Assembly (NCBI GenBank): GCA_001897755.1
Contig: MKUJ01000010.1
Span: forward strand, 75,308 to 139,307
Length of the DNA stretch: 64,000 bases
From: Afipia sp. 64-13
GTDB lineage: Bacteria > Pseudomonadota > Alphaproteobacteria > Rhizobiales > Xanthobacteraceae
Reading direction: 5' to 3'
Shown here: positions 1 through 8,341 of the stretch, piece after piece
How positions within the stretch are numbered: the stretch's first letter is position 1
Layout: each line of letters begins with the position of its first letter
Position numbers and translations under genes: made by a program
Notes under the pieces: model-generated
What the model was told of the DNA's origin: nothing
Database searches by the model: none
What the model saw: the letters and a program-made list of their open reading frames with translations, nothing else

Positions 1-1
1 G

Positions 2-88
2 TATCGTTTCGTCAACGGGACCACGCTTCGCATCGGCGAGAATCCGCCGGGCGTCCAGTTCGATTTCGGCAGCATCCTGCAAATCTAG
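2..88 (+). CDS. C-terminal end of a protein cut by the window edge
   Basis: An open frame runs from the first bases to a TAG at 86-88 and reads YRFVNGTTLRIGENPPG followed by VQFDFGSILQI. It has no start in the window, so it is the last 28 residues of a gene entering from the left. The composition is protein-like and it ends 42 bases before the convergent M23 peptidase gene. I do not recognise the family from so little sequence. Confidence 0.45.
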   Translation, partial: YRFVNGTTLRIGENPPGVQFDFGSILQI

Positions 89-130
89 CGCGGTTTCGTG
101 CGAAAGAGCGTGAGCCGCGACGATGGCGGC

Positions 131-1831
131 TCAGTCGGCGGGCTGCCTGGCCGCGGCATCGGCAATCGCCGGAGGCGCGGTCGGCGCGGGTGGGGGCGGC
201 TCGATCTCGCGGCCGCGGCCGTCGATCAGCCGCTCGTAGGAGGCAATCAGCGTCACGTAAGGATTGACCCAGAGCCAGCCGTCGCGCGTGAACACCTGCA
301 CGTCGAAATGCAGATGGCTGGTGGTGCCGCCGGGATAATCCTGAAAGTTCGAAACGAGACCGATCCGCTCGCCTTCGAACACGCGGCGGCCGTGCACGAC
401 GCCGTCGGCGTCGAGCAGCTTGGGGTTCATGTGCATGTAGCGGAAGCGCAGGTGCTCGTGCCGGCCGTTGATCAGCAGGAAGGTCGCTTCCTTGCCGGGC
501 GTGCGGATGATGATGCCGTCGCGCACCGCGACCACGCCGTGCAGGTTCGGCAGGCAACGGTCGGCGCCGTCATTGCGCAACGCGCAGGATGAGGGACGGA
601 TGTCCTGACCCTGATGGCCGTAACCATTGGCGCATTGCCCGGCCTCGAAATCGCGAGTCTCGCAGAAATTGTCGCGCCACGGATAGGAGTAGTTCTCGGC
701 CGCGGATTCGTCGAACACCAGCGGCTTGTCGTTGCGTTTGCAGCGATAGGCCTTGCCCTTGACCGGCCGCCAGCCGGCGCGGCCGGTGTGATAGCAGTCG
801 CCCCAGTTCATGAAGGACTGCGAATTGGCGAAGGCCGGCGCGCGCTCCAGCGGAAAGCGGATCTGCGCATAGACCGTATCGTCCGCATGGCCGTTCTGGT
901 TGCGATACCCGCTGCCGGGGATGATGTCGCCCGGCGGCCTGTAGGTGAAATCTGGCGAGGCGCGTTCGGGCCGCTCCACCGTGGCCGAGGCAATGGCAGG
1001 ACGCGACGGGGCGGGCATGCCGCCCGCAACACGCAACGCTTTCAGGAAGCGTTCGGCGACGGGATACGCCTCGCGGCAGGCGAGGCGCTTGCGGTGCGGC
1101 ACGCTGTCGAGGCAACGGATCGAGGCCACGTAAGGTACGCCGAAGCGGGTGAAGGCATAGCGCACATAGCCTTCGCGGATCATGCGGCGCAGGTCGGGAT
1201 AGTCGGCGGCGAGAGCCTTTACCGGCGCGCCCTTGCCGCCGCGTGGATCGTCGATCTCGTAAACCAGTTGCGAGCCGGTGATGTGCACCTCGACCGGCCG
1301 GGTGTAGACGCGTCGTGGCATGTCCTCGCCGGTGCCGGGATCGAGCGCGAACATCGCGTCATACCCCGCGCCGCCGGCCTGAAAGAACGCGGCGGGGCGG
1401 AAGCCGGCCTGATAACGGGCGAGCGATTTGTCGTCAGGCACTGAGGTGGCGGGCAGGCTTCGTTCGTCGCGGCGATAAAGCGTGCTGTCGAACGGCAGCA
1501 GCACCGGGACGGGACTCTGGCCGATGCCGGGAAAGAACGCCGAGGTCAGGCCATTCAACTGGCGCAGCGCGGGCGGCACCGCAAAACGCAAGGCGGGCGA
1601 CCAGCGCCCGCCTTTGAAAATGAAATCATCCGCAGATGACGGCCCCGTTTCGCGGCGGAGCTGATCGATCGCGGCCTGCCAGTCGGGCCGGACGACGGAG
1701 ATCGAGGGCGTCCTGAACTCGCCGGCAAGAGCGGGCGCGCCGGGAAGGATCGAGCCCGCGCAGGCGACACTGGCGGCGAGGAGGCCGCCCGCGATGCTAT
1801 TGCGGAAATGTCCCCGGCGCCCGTGTCTCAA
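131..1831 (-). CDS. secreted M23-family (LytM-type) peptidase
   Basis: Predicted 566-aa exported zinc peptidase of the M23/LytM type, a family whose active members cut peptidoglycan cross-bridges. The N-terminus has a basic start and a hydrophobic stretch ending in an ALA-like cleavage site (residues about 1-37). The C-terminal third holds the two M23 metal motifs: HQGQD (HxxxD) and SHLHFD (HxH), with a further conserved His in RYMHMNP. The long N-terminal half has no family I can name. The frame opens with TTG only 8 bases after the efp stop on the same strand, so the two genes are probably cotranscribed; a later start is possible because no clear ribosome binding site is visible. Activity is inferred from the intact metal ligands. 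Confidence 0.8.
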   Translation of the reverse strand: MRHGRRGHFRNSIAGGLLAASVACAGSILPGAPALAGEFRTPSISVVRPDWQAAIDQLRRETGPSSADDFIFKGGRWSPALRFAVPPALRQLNGLTSAFFPGIGQSPVPVLLPFDSTLYRRDERSLPATSVPDDKSLARYQAGFRPAAFFQAGGAGYDAMFALDPGTGEDMPRRVYTRPVEVHITGSQLVYEIDDPRGGKGAPVKALAADYPDLRRMIREGYVRYAFTRFGVPYVASIRCLDSVPHRKRLACREAYPVAERFLKALRVAGGMPAPSRPAIASATVERPERASPDFTYRPPGDIIPGSGYRNQNGHADDTVYAQIRFPLERAPAFANSQSFMNWGDCYHTGRAGWRPVKGKAYRCKRNDKPLVFDESAAENYSYPWRDNFCETRDFEAGQCANGYGHQGQDIRPSSCALRNDGADRCLPNLHGVVAVRDGIIIRTPGKEATFLLINGRHEHLRFRYMHMNPKLLDADGVVHGRRVFEGERIGLVSNFQDYPGGTTSHLHFDVQVFTRDGWLWVNPYVTLIASYERLIDGRGREIEPPPPAPTAPPAIADAAARQPAD

Positions 1832-1838
1832 GCTGGGG

Positions 1839-2405
1839 TCAGTCCTTGGCGCGCTCGACGTAGGAGCCGTCCTCGGTCATCACCACGATGCGGGTGCCGA
1901 CGCCGATATGCGGCGGCACGGCGGAGCGCACGCCGTTCGACAGCATGGCCGGCTTGTAGGACGACGATGCGGTCTGGCCCTTGGTGACGGGCTCGGTCTC
2001 GACCACCTCCAGCGTGACGCGCTGGGGCAGGGTCACCGACACCGCGACGCCATCGTGGATCGACAGCGTCACCGATGTGTTCTCCTGCAGATAGGGCGCG
2101 GCGTCGCCGATCACGTCGGCGGACACCAGAAGCTGGTCGTAGGTTTCATTGTTCATGAAATGAAAGCCGTCGCCGTCCTGATAGAGATAGTTGAACTCGC
2201 GGTCCTCGACGAAGGCGCGCTCGACCTGATCGGTGGTCTTGTAGCGCTCGGAAATCTTGGTGCCGTCGCTGATGCGGCGCATCTCGATCTGGCTGACCGG
2301 AGTTCCCTTGCCGGGGTGGATGTTCTGGGCGGTCAGAACGACATATAGCTTGCCGTCCTGCTCGATGATGTTGCCCTTGCGGATCGAACTTGCGATGACT
2401 TTCAC
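1839..2405 (-). CDS. efp: elongation factor P
   Basis: 188-aa EF-P, the translation factor that binds between the P and E sites of the ribosome and relieves stalling at polyproline stretches. The full three-domain length is present. The modification loop reads NIHPGKGTP, with Lys33 at the tip, the position that EpmA beta-lysylates in the E. coli-type pathway. The divergent gene pair immediately to the right encodes that modification machinery, so this EF-P is very likely lysylated. The start ATG at 2405 gives the canonical MKVIASS beginning. Lysylation is inferred from the K33 loop plus the linked epmA-epmB genes. Confidence 0.97.
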   Translation of the reverse strand: MKVIASSIRKGNIIEQDGKLYVVLTAQNIHPGKGTPVSQIEMRRISDGTKISERYKTTDQVERAFVEDREFNYLYQDGDGFHFMNNETYDQLLVSADVIGDAAPYLQENTSVTLSIHDGVAVSVTLPQRVTLEVVETEPVTKGQTASSSYKPAMLSNGVRSAVPPHIGVGTRIVVMTEDGSYVERAKD

Positions 2406-2543
2406 GGATCACTTTCCTAACATGAAGCGCCGGGCGCGCTCCCGCGGGGAACGCAGGAGGCCCGGCCGGATGATTTCGGGCTGCAACATACTGATTTACC
2501 CCCCCAATGCCAGTCTTTTGCCGCGTTCCGGGGGATTTGCCCG

Positions 2544-3596
2544 ATGAACCGGCCGGACAGCCCTTCGCCGTGGTGGGCCCCGGCGCGACATGACGACCGC
2601 CGGCCGTTCCTGCGGGCGCGGGGGATGGTCACCCGCGCGGTGCGGGACTGGTTCCAGGCGCAGGGCTTCACCGAGGTGGAGACCGGGGTGCTGCAGGTCT
2701 CGCCCGGCAACGAGACCCATCTGCATGCTCCGCTGACCCATGTTACCTCGTCCGCCGGAGCGAGGGCACCCCGCTACCTGCGGACCTCGCCGGAATTCGC
2801 CTGCAAGAAGCTGCTGGCGGCAGGCGAGGAGCGAATCGTGGAATTCGCCCGGGTGTTCCGCGACCGCGAAAGCGGGCCGCTGCATCTGACCGAATTCACC
2901 ATGCTGGAATGGTATCGCGCGGACGCCCCCTATGACGCGGTGATCGCCGATTGCCTTGCGGTAATCGCGGCGGCGGCCGAAGCGACCGGCGCCGGCGGCT
3001 TTTCCTTCCGGGGTCGCGAGGCCGATCCGCGCGCGGCCGCCGAGCGGCTCAGCGTGGCCGAGGCGTTCCGGCGCTACGCCTATATCGATCTGCTCGCCAC
3101 CGTGAGCGGCGGAGCAGGCCATCGCGATGCGCTGGCGGCGATGGCGAAGGAGGCGGTGCGGGTGACGCCGGACGACACCTGGTCGGACATCTTCAGCAAG
3201 GTCCTGACCGAGTATGTCGAGCCGCAACTGGGGCAGGGCCGCCTCACCGTGCTGGACGAATACCCCGCGCCGGAGGCGGCGCTGGCGCGGGCCAAACCGT
3301 CCGATCCGCGCGTATCGGAGCGGTTCGAGATCTACGCCTGCGGCGTCGAACTCGCCAACGGCTTCGGCGAGCTGACCGACGCCGCCGAGCAGCGCCGCCG
3401 CTTCAACGAGGCGATGGACGAGAAGGAGCGGCGCTACGGCGAGCGCTATCCGCTCGACGATGATTTTCTCGCCGCGCTTTCGCGCATGCCGCCGGCCTGC
3501 GGCGTTGCGCTCGGCTTCGACCGGCTGGTGATGCTGGCGAGCGGCGCAACCCGGCTCGATCAGGTGGTGTGGGCGCCTGCGGACGCCGCGTCATGA
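2544..3596 (+). CDS. epmA: EF-P--(R)-beta-lysine ligase EpmA
   Basis: 350-aa truncated class II lysyl-tRNA synthetase paralogue (GenX/PoxA/YjeA) that attaches (R)-beta-lysine to the conserved lysine of EF-P. It lacks the tRNA-anticodon domain, as EpmA does, starting almost directly with the catalytic core. Motif 2 is visible as RVFRDRESGPLHLTEF and motif 3 as GVALGFDRLVML near the C-terminus. It is divergent from efp (138 bp apart) and overlaps epmB by four bases (ATGA), so the pair is translationally coupled. The whole-length match to the family and the neighbourhood make the call firm. Confidence 0.95.
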   Translation: MNRPDSPSPWWAPARHDDRRPFLRARGMVTRAVRDWFQAQGFTEVETGVLQVSPGNETHLHAPLTHVTSSAGARAPRYLRTSPEFACKKLLAAGEERIVEFARVFRDRESGPLHLTEFTMLEWYRADAPYDAVIADCLAVIAAAAEATGAGGFSFRGREADPRAAAERLSVAEAFRRYAYIDLLATVSGGAGHRDALAAMAKEAVRVTPDDTWSDIFSKVLTEYVEPQLGQGRLTVLDEYPAPEAALARAKPSDPRVSERFEIYACGVELANGFGELTDAAEQRRRFNEAMDEKERRYGERYPLDDDFLAALSRMPPACGVALGFDRLVMLASGATRLDQVVWAPADAAS

Positions 3597-4672
3597 AGCC
3601 GGCGACACTGCGCCAGCCCGCCGAGATCGTCGACAGCGGCCTTGCGCCGCAAAGCGCGCTGCCCGAGCTCGAAACGGTGGCGGCGCGCTATGCCATCGCG
3701 ATCACCCCGCATGTCGCGGGGCTGATCGACCCGAGCGATCCCAACGACCCGATCGCGCGGCAATACGTGCCCGACGCGCGCGAGCTTGACACCTTGCCGG
3801 CGGAGCGGGCCGATCCGATCGGCGATCATGTACGCTCGCCGGTCGATGGCATCGTGCATCGCTATCCCGACCGCGTGCTGCTCAAGCTGGTGCATGTCTG
3901 CGCGGTGTATTGCCGGTTCTGCTTCCGCCGCGAGATGGTGGGGCCGGGCAAGGACAACGCGCTGTCGCAGGATGCGTATGAAGCGGCGCTGGATTACATC
4001 CGCGCGCATCCCGAAATCTGGGAGGTGATCCTGACCGGCGGCGATCCCTTGATGCTGTCGGCGCGGCGGCTGCGCGAGGTGATCCGCGATCTGGCCGCGA
4101 TCGATCACGTCAGGATCATCCGCATCCACAGCCGCGTGCCGGTGGCCGATCCGGCGCGCGTTACGGACGAGATGATCGCGGCATTGAGAGCGGAGGGCGC
4201 GACCACGTGGCTGGCGCTGCACGCCAACCATCCGCACGAACTGACCGGCGAGGCGCGCGCGGTGTGCGCGCGACTGGTCGATGCCGGCATTCCGATGGTG
4301 AGCCAGTCGGTGCTGCTGCGCGGCGTCAATGACGACGCGAAGACGCTGACCGAACTGATGCGCGCTTTCGTCGAATGCCGGATCAAGCCGTATTACCTGC
4401 ATCACGGCGATCTGGCGCCGGGCACCGCGCATCTGCGCACCACCATCGCCGAGGGGCAGGATCTGATGCGGGCGCTGCGCGGCCGCGTCTCCGGCCTGTG
4501 CCAGCCCGATTACGTGCTGGATATTCCGGGCGGCCACGGCAAGATTCCGGCCGGTCCGGATTATCTGTCGCGGCAAGGTGAGATGCGCGAGCCTGAGCGA
4601 TATCGTATCGTTGATTACTGCGGCGGCGTGCATCACTATCCGCCGGAACAGGTGGCGCGGGACGAGTCGTGA
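3593..4672 (+). CDS. epmB: EF-P beta-lysylation protein EpmB (lysine 2,3-aminomutase type)
   Basis: 359-aa radical SAM, PLP-dependent aminomutase that converts (S)-alpha-lysine to (R)-beta-lysine for EpmA. The radical-SAM cluster motif CAVYCRFC is seen with Cys103, Cys107 and Cys110, followed by FRRE and a GGDPLM segment typical of the lysine 2,3-aminomutase family. The chosen ATG at 3593 overlaps the epmA stop in ATGA; an in-frame start 24 bases upstream would give an implausible longer overlap. Only one such enzyme is in the window, so a catabolic lysine aminomutase is less likely than EpmB given the epmA linkage. Confidence 0.95.
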   Translation: MKPATLRQPAEIVDSGLAPQSALPELETVAARYAIAITPHVAGLIDPSDPNDPIARQYVPDARELDTLPAERADPIGDHVRSPVDGIVHRYPDRVLLKLVHVCAVYCRFCFRREMVGPGKDNALSQDAYEAALDYIRAHPEIWEVILTGGDPLMLSARRLREVIRDLAAIDHVRIIRIHSRVPVADPARVTDEMIAALRAEGATTWLALHANHPHELTGEARAVCARLVDAGIPMVSQSVLLRGVNDDAKTLTELMRAFVECRIKPYYLHHGDLAPGTAHLRTTIAEGQDLMRALRGRVSGLCQPDYVLDIPGGHGKIPAGPDYLSRQGEMREPERYRIVDYCGGVHHYPPEQVARDES

Positions 4673-4760
4673 CCAGCTTGATCTGCGTCAGGGTGCACCA
4701 TCGAGCCGATCGCTGATGATGCCGGCGCTGGTGCCGAAGGGGTGCAAAAGGAGGAATCTC

Positions 4761-5069
4761 ATGCAAACCGATCGAATGCAGGGTGGCCTCATGCACAGAC
4801 GGTTTTTCCACGGATGGATGATCGGTGCGTGCTGCGTCTTCGCGCTCGGCGTATCCGGCGCGCTGGCGCAAGGCAGCAAGAGCGGCACGAACAGCCTGTC
4901 GCCCTCGCCGGGCGCTTCATCGCCGCTGGGCTCGCGTGTCCCGCCGGCGCCGGTCGGCCACGCCCAGCCGCGCCGGGACTCGGTGCCGGATGAGGGGTCG
5001 CCCTACAAGGAGACACCCGAGGACAAGGCGCTGGATCGCAAGATCAAGAGCATCTGCAAGGGCTGCTGA
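4761..5069 (+). CDS. small secreted hypothetical protein
   Basis: 102-aa protein with a strong AGGAGG Shine-Dalgarno at 4749-4754, six bases before the ATG, which fixes the start. Residues about 11-36 form a signal peptide (HRRFFHGWMIGACCVFALG then GALAQ). The mature part is rich in Ser, Pro and Gly and then charged (EDKALDRKIKSICKGC), ending with two cysteines near the C-terminus. I do not recognise a domain. It follows epmB by 88 bases on the same strand but has its own strong translation signal. Likely a periplasmic or surface-associated small protein. Confidence 0.7.
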   Translation: MQTDRMQGGLMHRRFFHGWMIGACCVFALGVSGALAQGSKSGTNSLSPSPGASSPLGSRVPPAPVGHAQPRRDSVPDEGSPYKETPEDKALDRKIKSICKGC

Positions 5070-5116
5070 GGCGCGGCCATTGAATGTGGTTCCTGAAGAC
5101 GCATTGTGACATGCAT

Positions 5117-5260
5117 TGTCGTCATAGCCGGGCATAGCCCGTCGAAGACGGGCGTAAACGCCCTTATGTCCCGGCCATCCACGCCTTCTACTAGCCCTGA
5201 GCTTTTTGATCAAAAGCGTGGGAAGAGGTGGATGCCCGGCATAAAGCCGGGCATGATGGT
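5117..5260. repeat. REP-like palindromic intergenic repeat
   Basis: Between the small secreted gene and the HdeD-type gene there is a bipartite palindromic block. The left part reads GTCATAGCCGGGCATAGCCC and later TGTCCCGGCCATCCACG; the right part reads GGTGGATGCCCGGC and AAAGCCGGGCATGATGG, roughly complementary to the left. This layout, two inverted modules around a short centre, is the usual look of dispersed repeats in Bradyrhizobium-type genomes. No coding sequence is apparent inside. Confidence 0.6.
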
Positions 5261-5295
5261 TACAACGGACACCGATTTTCTTTCGGGTCAGATGT

Positions 5296-5886
5296 TTATG
5301 AGCTCAGCTTGTTATCCCTCGCCGCGAAGGCGAGGCCGATCAGCGTGGCCCCGCCGAAGGTCAGGTTGATGCCGACCAGCAGCCCGAGCGCCCACGCCGC
5401 CGAGCCGGGCAGGCCGGCGATGATGATGCCGGCGACGATGATGTCCATCAGGCCGGCGACCAGCACCCAGCCCCAGCGCCCGACCAGTTCGCGCCGGTGC
5501 TCCAGCGCGTACATGATGGTCGCGACGCCTTCCGCGAGGAAATAGGCGCCGAGCACGATGGTCAGCGTCAGTGTGCCCTGCAGCGGTTTCCACAGCAGGA
5601 TGACGCCCGCTCCGATGGCGACGATGGCGGAGAGCAGAGCCCACCAGAACCCCGGCGCTTCCCGCGCCGAATAGGTCAGAAACAGGCCGGCAATGCCGCT
5701 GATCAGGAACATCCAGCCGAGGAAGATCGCGACCGCCACGCTGGCCAGTGGCGGTACGAAGATTGCGGCGAGGCCGATGACAACCAGCAGGACGCCTTCG
5801 ATCAGATAGGCCTTCCAGTGTCTGGTGACGGAGGCTGCGACGGCTTTCTTGAGATCGTCGGACGGGGGAAGATCGGACATGGTCAT
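5296..5886 (-). CDS. HdeD-family (DUF308) membrane protein
   Basis: 196-aa integral membrane protein of the HdeD/DUF308 family, named after an E. coli protein linked to acid resistance. After a short cytoplasmic N-terminus (SDDLKKAVAASVTRHWKAY) it has about six hydrophobic segments, including GVLLVVIGLAAIFVPP, the repeated family pattern, and a Gly/Leu-rich C-terminal hairpin. The start ATG at 5886 has a GGAG six bases upstream; a second Met two codons later is also possible. Its biochemical role is unknown, as for most of the family. It stands alone between a palindromic repeat and a 336-bp gap before tRNA-Glu. Confidence 0.85.
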   Translation of the reverse strand: MTMSDLPPSDDLKKAVAASVTRHWKAYLIEGVLLVVIGLAAIFVPPLASVAVAIFLGWMFLISGIAGLFLTYSAREAPGFWWALLSAIVAIGAGVILLWKPLQGTLTLTIVLGAYFLAEGVATIMYALEHRRELVGRWGWVLVAGLMDIIVAGIIIAGLPGSAAWALGLLVGINLTFGGATLIGLAFAARDNKLSS

Positions 5887-6222
5887 TGCAAACTCCGTGC
5901 GCGAAAGGATCAGCTTGGGAGCAGGGACGCCGGATCGATGGCATCAATATAGGTGCTTCGCGGGGTGTTTGCATGGGTGCCGCCGTCGACCCGGCGGATG
6001 GGGCGCGACGGTCTGCTGCAGAAGACGTCGGCGGGGCGCGGATCGGTGCTTGCCGGTGGCGGCAAACGCCTCTATACGTTGCCTCGCCTGACGGCGGCCC
6101 TGCTTCGCGGACGCTGTCGTGGCAGCTTCGCATTTCGATACAAGATATTGAAACTGCGTTGTTATCGGGCTCAAGCGACCCGCCGGCGCGCGTGCAGGAT
6201 AGCCTGCACCGGGTCAGGAATC
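5887..6222. other. intergenic region upstream of tRNA-Glu, with a small hairpin
   Basis: 336 bases without a convincing gene. It must hold the promoters of the leftward HdeD-type gene and of the rightward tRNA-Glu. A perfect 7-bp hairpin, GTGCAGG-ATAG-CCTGCAC, lies at 6192-6209, just 13 bases before the tRNA; it has no U-tract, so it is not a clear terminator. Nothing else stands out. Confidence 0.5.
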
Positions 6223-6297
6223 GCTCCCTTCGTCTATCGGTTAGGACGCCACCCTTTCACGGTGGAGAGAGCGGTTCGATTCCGCTAGGGAGCGCCA
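6223..6297 (+). tRNA. tRNA-Glu (anticodon UUC)
   Basis: Cloverleaf is readable: acceptor GCTCCCT (6223-6229) pairs with AGGGAGC (6287-6293), D arm with GGTTAGGAC, anticodon loop CTTTCAC giving TTC, and TpsiC arm GCGGTTCGATTCCGC. The CCA is encoded (6295-6297). It is isolated, not in an rRNA operon, and lies about 0.9 kb left of the catabolic island boundary. Confidence 0.97.
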
Positions 6298-6400
6298 CTT
6301 TCCATCATCCCGAACAAAATCGCGGACGCAGAGTTAGCCGTGCGGAGTAACGCGCCAACTCGAAAACGAGCCGATGCGCTTGTGAACGCTTGATGCCTGG

Positions 6401-7123
6401 ATGACCTTGCGCATTGGTACTGCCGGCTGGACCGTGCCGGCTCCCTACGCTGACGTGATGCCGCGCGGCGGCAGTCATCTGGAGCGTTACGCGCGGCGTC
6501 TCGACGCGGTCGAGATCAACTCATCATTTTACCGGCCACACCAGCGCAAGACCTACGAGCGCTGGGCGCAGTCGACGCCGGCTGATTTCCGCTTTTCGGT
6601 GAAAATGCCGAAAGCCGTCACGCATGAAGCGCGGCTCGCGGATTGTGACGCGCTGCTCGATCGTTTCGTGGCGGAGGTGACGGGACTTGGCGGCAAGCTC
6701 GGCGTTCTGCTGGTGCAATTGCCGCCGAGCTTCGGTTTCGACAGGCCGCTTGCCGATCGATTTGTCCGGGCGCTGCGCAGGCGTCTCGACGCTCCGGTTG
6801 CGCTGGAGCCACGGCACCGAAGCTGGTTCACCTCCGAGGTCGCGGCCTGGCTCGCCGATCTCGGCATTGCTCGTGTCGCGGCCGACCCGGCACCGGTTGC
6901 CGAAGCGGGCAGGCCGGGCGGCTGGGGCGGTCTGGCCTATTATCGCTGGCATGGTTCGCCGCGGATTTATTATTCCGACTACGATGCTGGGGCGCTCGCT
7001 TCCTTGAAGAGCACACTCGACGAAAGCTGCCGGCGCGGCGTGCCGACATGGTGTATCTTCGACAACACCGCCTTGGGTGCTGCGCTCGGAAATGCGTTGG
7101 CGCTTGCGCGTTCCGGCGTGTGA
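6401..7123 (+). CDS. DUF72 (YecE-like) protein
   Basis: 240-aa cytosolic protein of the DUF72/YecE family, a TIM-barrel fold of uncertain biochemical function. The family hallmarks are visible: RIGTAGWTVP at the start, VEINSSFYRPH near residue 40, and FRFSVKMPKAVTHEARL, and the C-terminal YYRWHG and CIFDNTA. Length is normal. The ATG at 6401 begins right at the conserved first strand. It looks native (high GC, conserved family) and marks the last clearly chromosomal gene before the island. No function beyond the family name can be assigned. Confidence 0.9.
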   Translation: MTLRIGTAGWTVPAPYADVMPRGGSHLERYARRLDAVEINSSFYRPHQRKTYERWAQSTPADFRFSVKMPKAVTHEARLADCDALLDRFVAEVTGLGGKLGVLLVQLPPSFGFDRPLADRFVRALRRRLDAPVALEPRHRSWFTSEVAAWLADLGIARVAADPAPVAEAGRPGGWGGLAYYRWHGSPRIYYSDYDAGALASLKSTLDESCRRGVPTWCIFDNTALGAALGNALALARSGV

Positions 7124-7131
7124 GGTTCAAT

Positions 7132-7159
7132 CCTTTGCCCGCATTGTGCCCGGCAAAGG
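7132..7159 (+). terminator. hairpin after the DUF72 gene
   Basis: CCTTTGCC at 7132-7139 and GGCAAAGG at 7152-7159 form an 8-bp perfect stem eight bases past the DUF72 stop. There is no U-run after it, so intrinsic termination is possible but weak. Confidence 0.35.
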
Positions 7160-7163
7160 GAAT

Positions 7164-7316
7164 TCAGCATTTATTGACATGAACTACTGCGACGCCGTGA
7201 TCGGCAAAGAAGCTTTCGAGGGGGCATTTGATTCCGCATAGGTTCCGCTTCCGGGCCATGAGCTGCAGCCGCCGTCCCATAAGGTGGCCGCGTGGAAACT
7301 CCTGAAGCAGCATACA
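7164..7316 (-). pseudogene. decayed copy of the 81-aa hypothetical gene found intact at 20067-20312
   Basis: On the minus strand the last codons read LESFFADHGVAVVHVNKC before a TGA, almost identical to LESFFSDHGVEVVHVNKC of the intact gene 12.9 kb away. Further upstream the similarity fades but Q-x-F-P and K-R positions still line up (EACMLLQEFP against IDAFRQVFP). The reading frame now continues into the neighbouring MarR gene, with no start and no recognisable 5' third. It is therefore a relict, with small indels relative to the intact copy. It forms the left end of the putative island. Confidence 0.7.
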
Positions 7317-7320
7317 CGCC

Positions 7321-7797
7321 TCAGAGATTGCGGAGCAGCGTTCTACCCTTGTCGTTATTGGCTTGTACGAGATGCAGAAGTTGCCGCAGAAAATGTTTGC
7401 GATCTGCCGCAGAAAGAGGTGAGACAAGCTCCCGATGAGCGTCTTCAATGGAAGACTGCATGTCTTTCAGCATGCTTTTTCCAGCCCGCGTGAGAGAGGC
7501 GCGCTTGGTTCGCCGATCGCGGCTATCAACCTCACGAAAGATGAGGTCGCGTTCTTCAAGTCGTGTCAGAACGTTCGAAACGGTCGTCCTGTCGAGCCCG
7601 ATTTCCGCGGCGAGAGTATTCTGATCCATACCAGGCTGTGCGTTCAAGACTTGTAAAATGCTCGATTGAACCGGTGTCGTGTTGAATCTCTCGCAATGCT
7701 GGAAGTAGATCGCGAGATGGATTTGATGTAACCGCCGAACGAGAAATCCAGGCCGTTGTAGAAGCACGGTGTTCGGTTCGGTCTTGCGTTTCGTCAT
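7321..7797 (-). CDS. MarR-family transcriptional regulator
   Basis: 158-aa winged helix-turn-helix repressor of the MarR family, which usually binds palindromes as a dimer and is released by aromatic or phenolic ligands. The recognition region reads NTLAAEIGLDRTTVSNVLTR (residues about 60-80), followed by the wing with DSRDRRTKRASLT, the family D-x-R-D-x-R signature. It is divergent from the amidohydrolase gene across a 544-bp gap containing a long palindrome at 8041-8066, a plausible operator. Codon use matches the AT-richer island rather than the flanks. It is the likely sensor for the amidohydrolase-TTT genes; the ligand is not known. Confidence 0.9.
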   Translation of the reverse strand: MTKRKTEPNTVLLQRPGFLVRRLHQIHLAIYFQHCERFNTTPVQSSILQVLNAQPGMDQNTLAAEIGLDRTTVSNVLTRLEERDLIFREVDSRDRRTKRASLTRAGKSMLKDMQSSIEDAHRELVSPLSAADRKHFLRQLLHLVQANNDKGRTLLRNL

Positions 7798-8341
7798 TGC
7801 GAATGAGCCATTCCAAATTTGATCAGATGGGAATCTCTAGCACGAAACCTCAAGATCCAACATTTGTCGTCTTCAAATCAGGGATTTCATAAGTCGTTAT
7901 TTTGCTGAAAGTCGCCGTTCCATTCATGACGTGCTGCGCAGTTTGCTTTTCGATGGGAGATCATTGCGGTGTCCGGCCGGACGCGAAACTGTGCGTCAGC
8001 CTGCGGATCATATGCATACGGTACGGAAGATCGTCTGCTTAAAATAGTCAGTATGCTGATTATTTTATTGACAGCGTTTCATTGTTGGACCAGCATCGTC
8101 CACAGATCGGATGACCAAACGAAAAATCGATCGAGCCTTTGAGGAAAAGGCGTGTTTCAGCCAATTTGATCGGTGGCTGAATGCGGCTTTTATCGCTGCC
8201 AATGGGAGGAGGCCTTGGTCAAAGAGAGTGGGGCGGCTCTCGATGAAGCAAGGGCGCCCTCGGCGCGGGATTGTTCGAGTGAATACTAGTTTGTACTCAG
8301 GCAGCTAAGCCGGGCTGATCGGCTAAACGAGGGAACGACCC
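7798..8341. other. 544-bp divergent control region between marR and the amidohydrolase
   Basis: No convincing gene. It holds the near-perfect palindrome at 8041-8066 and, directly after it, TTGACA at 8068-8073, a good -35 hexamer, with a weak -10 candidate (CAGCAT) at 8091-8096. If that promoter is real the transcript has a leader of about 240 bases before the amidohydrolase ATG. A 65-codon open frame (8111-8308) in this leader has no family resemblance and poor codon bias. Confidence 0.5.
8041..8066. promoter_or_regulatory. 26-bp palindrome, candidate MarR operator
   Basis: The half-sites are AAAATA-g-TCAG-t-AT and its mirror AT-g-CTGA-t-TATTTT: 22 of 26 positions are symmetrical. It abuts a TTGACA hexamer at 8068-8073. 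Position, length and symmetry fit a MarR dimer site that would block the rightward promoter. Confidence 0.55.

Noticed and set aside
8111-8308. 65-codon open frame in the marR-amidohydrolase gap
   Set aside because: No family resemblance, no clear ribosome site and irregular codon use; more likely part of a leader or non-coding.
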